In this document: positions 62,820-64,000 of the stretch, one piece after another
Layout: every line of letters starts with the position of its first letter
How positions within the stretch are numbered: the stretch's first letter is position 1
Assembly: GCA_038207585.1 (NCBI GenBank)
Contig: JBBQZP010000001.1
Coordinates: 124,001-188,000 of the forward strand
Source of the DNA: JBBQZP01 sp038207585
Lineage (GTDB): Bacteria; Pseudomonadota; Alphaproteobacteria; Rhodobacterales; Rhodobacteraceae
Length of the DNA: 64,000 nt
Direction: 5' to 3'
The notes under the pieces: generated by a model
Told to the model about the DNA's origin: nothing
Databases searched by the model: none
Seen by the model: the letters and a program-made list of their open reading frames with translations, nothing else
Program-made: the position numbers and the translations under genes

Positions 62820-63731
62820 TTATTTCTGCTGACGAACGGCAGACCTGCGTGCCCAGTCAATCGAAAGCCACAGGGCGGCAAGCGCAAACGGAATGATGAA
62901 CCGAACAAGCCGGTAGACCAGCAAGGCAGCCAGCACCTGCGGTGTTGCGCGAAGCCCTGTCAGAAGAAGAAGCGACGCTTCAAACGCCCCAAGCCCGCCC
63001 GGTGAATGACTGATCAGCCCGACACTGACTGCAATGGCATAGGCGAAAAAGAATGGCGCAAATGTCAGACCGGCAGCTTCCGGCAACACCACATAAAGGG
63101 CACCTGCGGCCAGCCCAACTTCGGCCAGCGCAACAAGAGTCTGCGCCAAAGCGACCCATAACGTCGGGAAGACAAGGGTAAACGTGCGAATGCGCACTAT
63201 CCTTCGGCCGGTCCCGATAAAGATCAGAACGACAATCATGCCTGCTGCCAATGCCGCGCCCAGCCAGCGCAAACCCACCGGGGCGACATCGAACAAGCGC
63301 GCCGTATTGCCGGGGTCGAACAGCAAGACTCCGGCAATCACCCCCGTCACTGCCAGCCAGAAGGCCGCCCATGACATCGCCATCGCATTGGTCAGCGCGC
63401 CCAGATCAACGCCCCGTTCACGGTAGATCGGAAACCGGACCGCACCCCCCGTCAAAATGGCAAAGCCCAGCAGGTTCGAGATGCCGTAAGCCTTTACACC
63501 GGTCGCCCAGGCAAATCCGTCGCCAACCAGACCCGGCGCTGCCACCCGCAAGGCCAGAATGTCGTAACACCCCATCGCGGCCATGCCCGCCAGACCAAGT
63601 GCAAGCGATTTCCAGAACACCGATGGTTCTGTCGCCCACACGGCGTCTGACACGGCGGCGACGTCAATCTGGCCAAGTGCAAGAAGTGCAACGACAACAA
63701 TCACGCCAAGAAACAGGCCGCTGATACGCAT
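62820..63731 (-). CDS. Lysylphosphatidylglycerol synthase TM-region (UPF0104/YbhN-like) membrane protein
   Basis: 303 residues, about eight membrane helices. YGISNLLGFAILTGGAVRFP, AMSWAAFWLAVTGVIAGVLL, SVGLISHSPGGLGAFEASLL and RLVRFIIPFALAAL are typical of the LPG synthase/flippase membrane domain; the cytosolic transferase domain is absent. It likely moves lipids or lipid-linked compounds. CCGGAG precedes ATG 63731. It converges with the CDP-alcohol transferase operon, 28 bases apart. Confidence 0.85.
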   Translation of the reverse strand: MRISGLFLGVIVVVALLALGQIDVAAVSDAVWATEPSVFWKSLALGLAGMAAMGCYDILALRVAAPGLVGDGFAWATGVKAYGISNLLGFAILTGGAVRFPIYRERGVDLGALTNAMAMSWAAFWLAVTGVIAGVLLFDPGNTARLFDVAPVGLRWLGAALAAGMIVVLIFIGTGRRIVRIRTFTLVFPTLWVALAQTLVALAEVGLAAGALYVVLPEAAGLTFAPFFFAYAIAVSVGLISHSPGGLGAFEASLLLLTGLRATPQVLAALLVYRLVRFIIPFALAALWLSIDWARRSAVRQQK

Positions 63732-64000
63732 TGCAACTCCGGTTTGGTGAACAGCTTTGGCCGTTGTTCTGAATGGACATCTTCAGATCCTTCGCCCGAT
63801 AACGTTCTTCACCGTCTTCCGGTTCATCGTCAGGCCATCTACGATGTTTTACCGCTGAATATTGTTGTTGTAACGCCGCGTGAACCGCTTCGCCGCGTCT
63901 GAGCGACCTGCGCCAGCACCGCGACCCGCTCGGGCGTTCGCCCCGTGGTTCAGACATCGCGGCTCAGGGCTTTGTTTTGTTGAAGCCAGCAATGGAACCT
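63732..64000. other. Right-edge region without a supported gene
   Basis: 269 bases upstream of the membrane protein gene. No reading frame here has protein-like features or a credible start; the longest one is antisense and overlaps the membrane protein gene. Probably promoter DNA plus the margin of a gene outside the window. Confidence 0.5.

Noticed and set aside
63664..63957. Reverse-strand open frame at the right edge, briefly considered as a transposase remnant
   Set aside because: No DDE motif or transposase signature could be read in any frame, and it overlaps the start of the membrane protein gene.

Overview
The window reads as chromosomal DNA of a high-GC alphaproteobacterium, most likely Rhodobacterales. 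The evidence is the redox cluster regB - senC - regA - H-NS (HvrA-type) - HD hydrolase - ahcY, the hemD - mitofilin - hemY run, AddAB in place of RecBCD, a repABC replicon remnant, and a DUF1403/ScpB pair. No rRNA, tRNA or CRISPR array was seen.

Layout. (1) 1-26.1 kb: the larger part of a type VI secretion (T6SS) locus. It starts with the tail of a PP2C phosphatase, a membrane Ser/Thr kinase and an FHA protein (a threonine-phosphorylation switch). Sheath, tube and baseplate genes tssA-B-C-hcp-tssE-F-G and clpV follow, and vgrG-PAAR closes the locus. tssJ, tssK, tssL and tssM are not in the window and presumably lie to the left. Between clpV and vgrG (14.8-23.7 kb) sits an envelope cassette: an unknown EF-hand-like protein, a membrane-anchored M23 peptidase/lytic transglycosylase fusion, a secreted caspase-like protein with a peptidoglycan-binding domain, a DUF1036 protein, two small secreted proteins, and an ExbB/ExbD/ExbD/TonB-like set. 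The TonB-like protein and the T6SS kinase end in what looks like the same two-cysteine extracytoplasmic domain, which ties the cassette to the T6SS.

(2) 26.1-40.3 kb: housekeeping genes. mutS and a phosphohexomutase are followed by a tightly packed reverse-strand run: PAS protein, tsaE, amgK, murU, addB, addA (peptidoglycan recycling and double-strand break repair). (3) 40.4-45.7 kb: the RegBA redox regulon core and ahcY. (4) 45.7-53.7 kb: a hydrolase-like gene, a DUF2853 gene, an orphan Trp-rich leader-like transcription unit, EVE, YciI, gpsA, tsaD, hemD, the mitofilin-family gene and hemY.

(5) 53.8-58.3 kb: a fossil repABC plasmid backbone inside chromosomal sequence. repC is cut short; repB is nearly intact but its overlap start reads CTG; repA carries two in-frame TAA codons; the counter-transcript RNA between repB and repC is still recognisable. 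Beyond it lie DUF1403 and scpB-like genes, each broken by a one-base deletion (scpB also by a stop).

(6) 58.4-63.7 kb: a phospholipase D-like gene, then a four-gene overlapping operon (RibD-type reductase, haem-oxygenase-fold diiron enzyme, Rieske ferredoxin, CDP-alcohol phosphatidyltransferase) and a convergent flippase/LPG-synthase-type membrane protein. This operon is the best candidate for an undescribed pathway; the ExbBD/TonB-like plus murein hydrolase cassette within the T6SS is the second.
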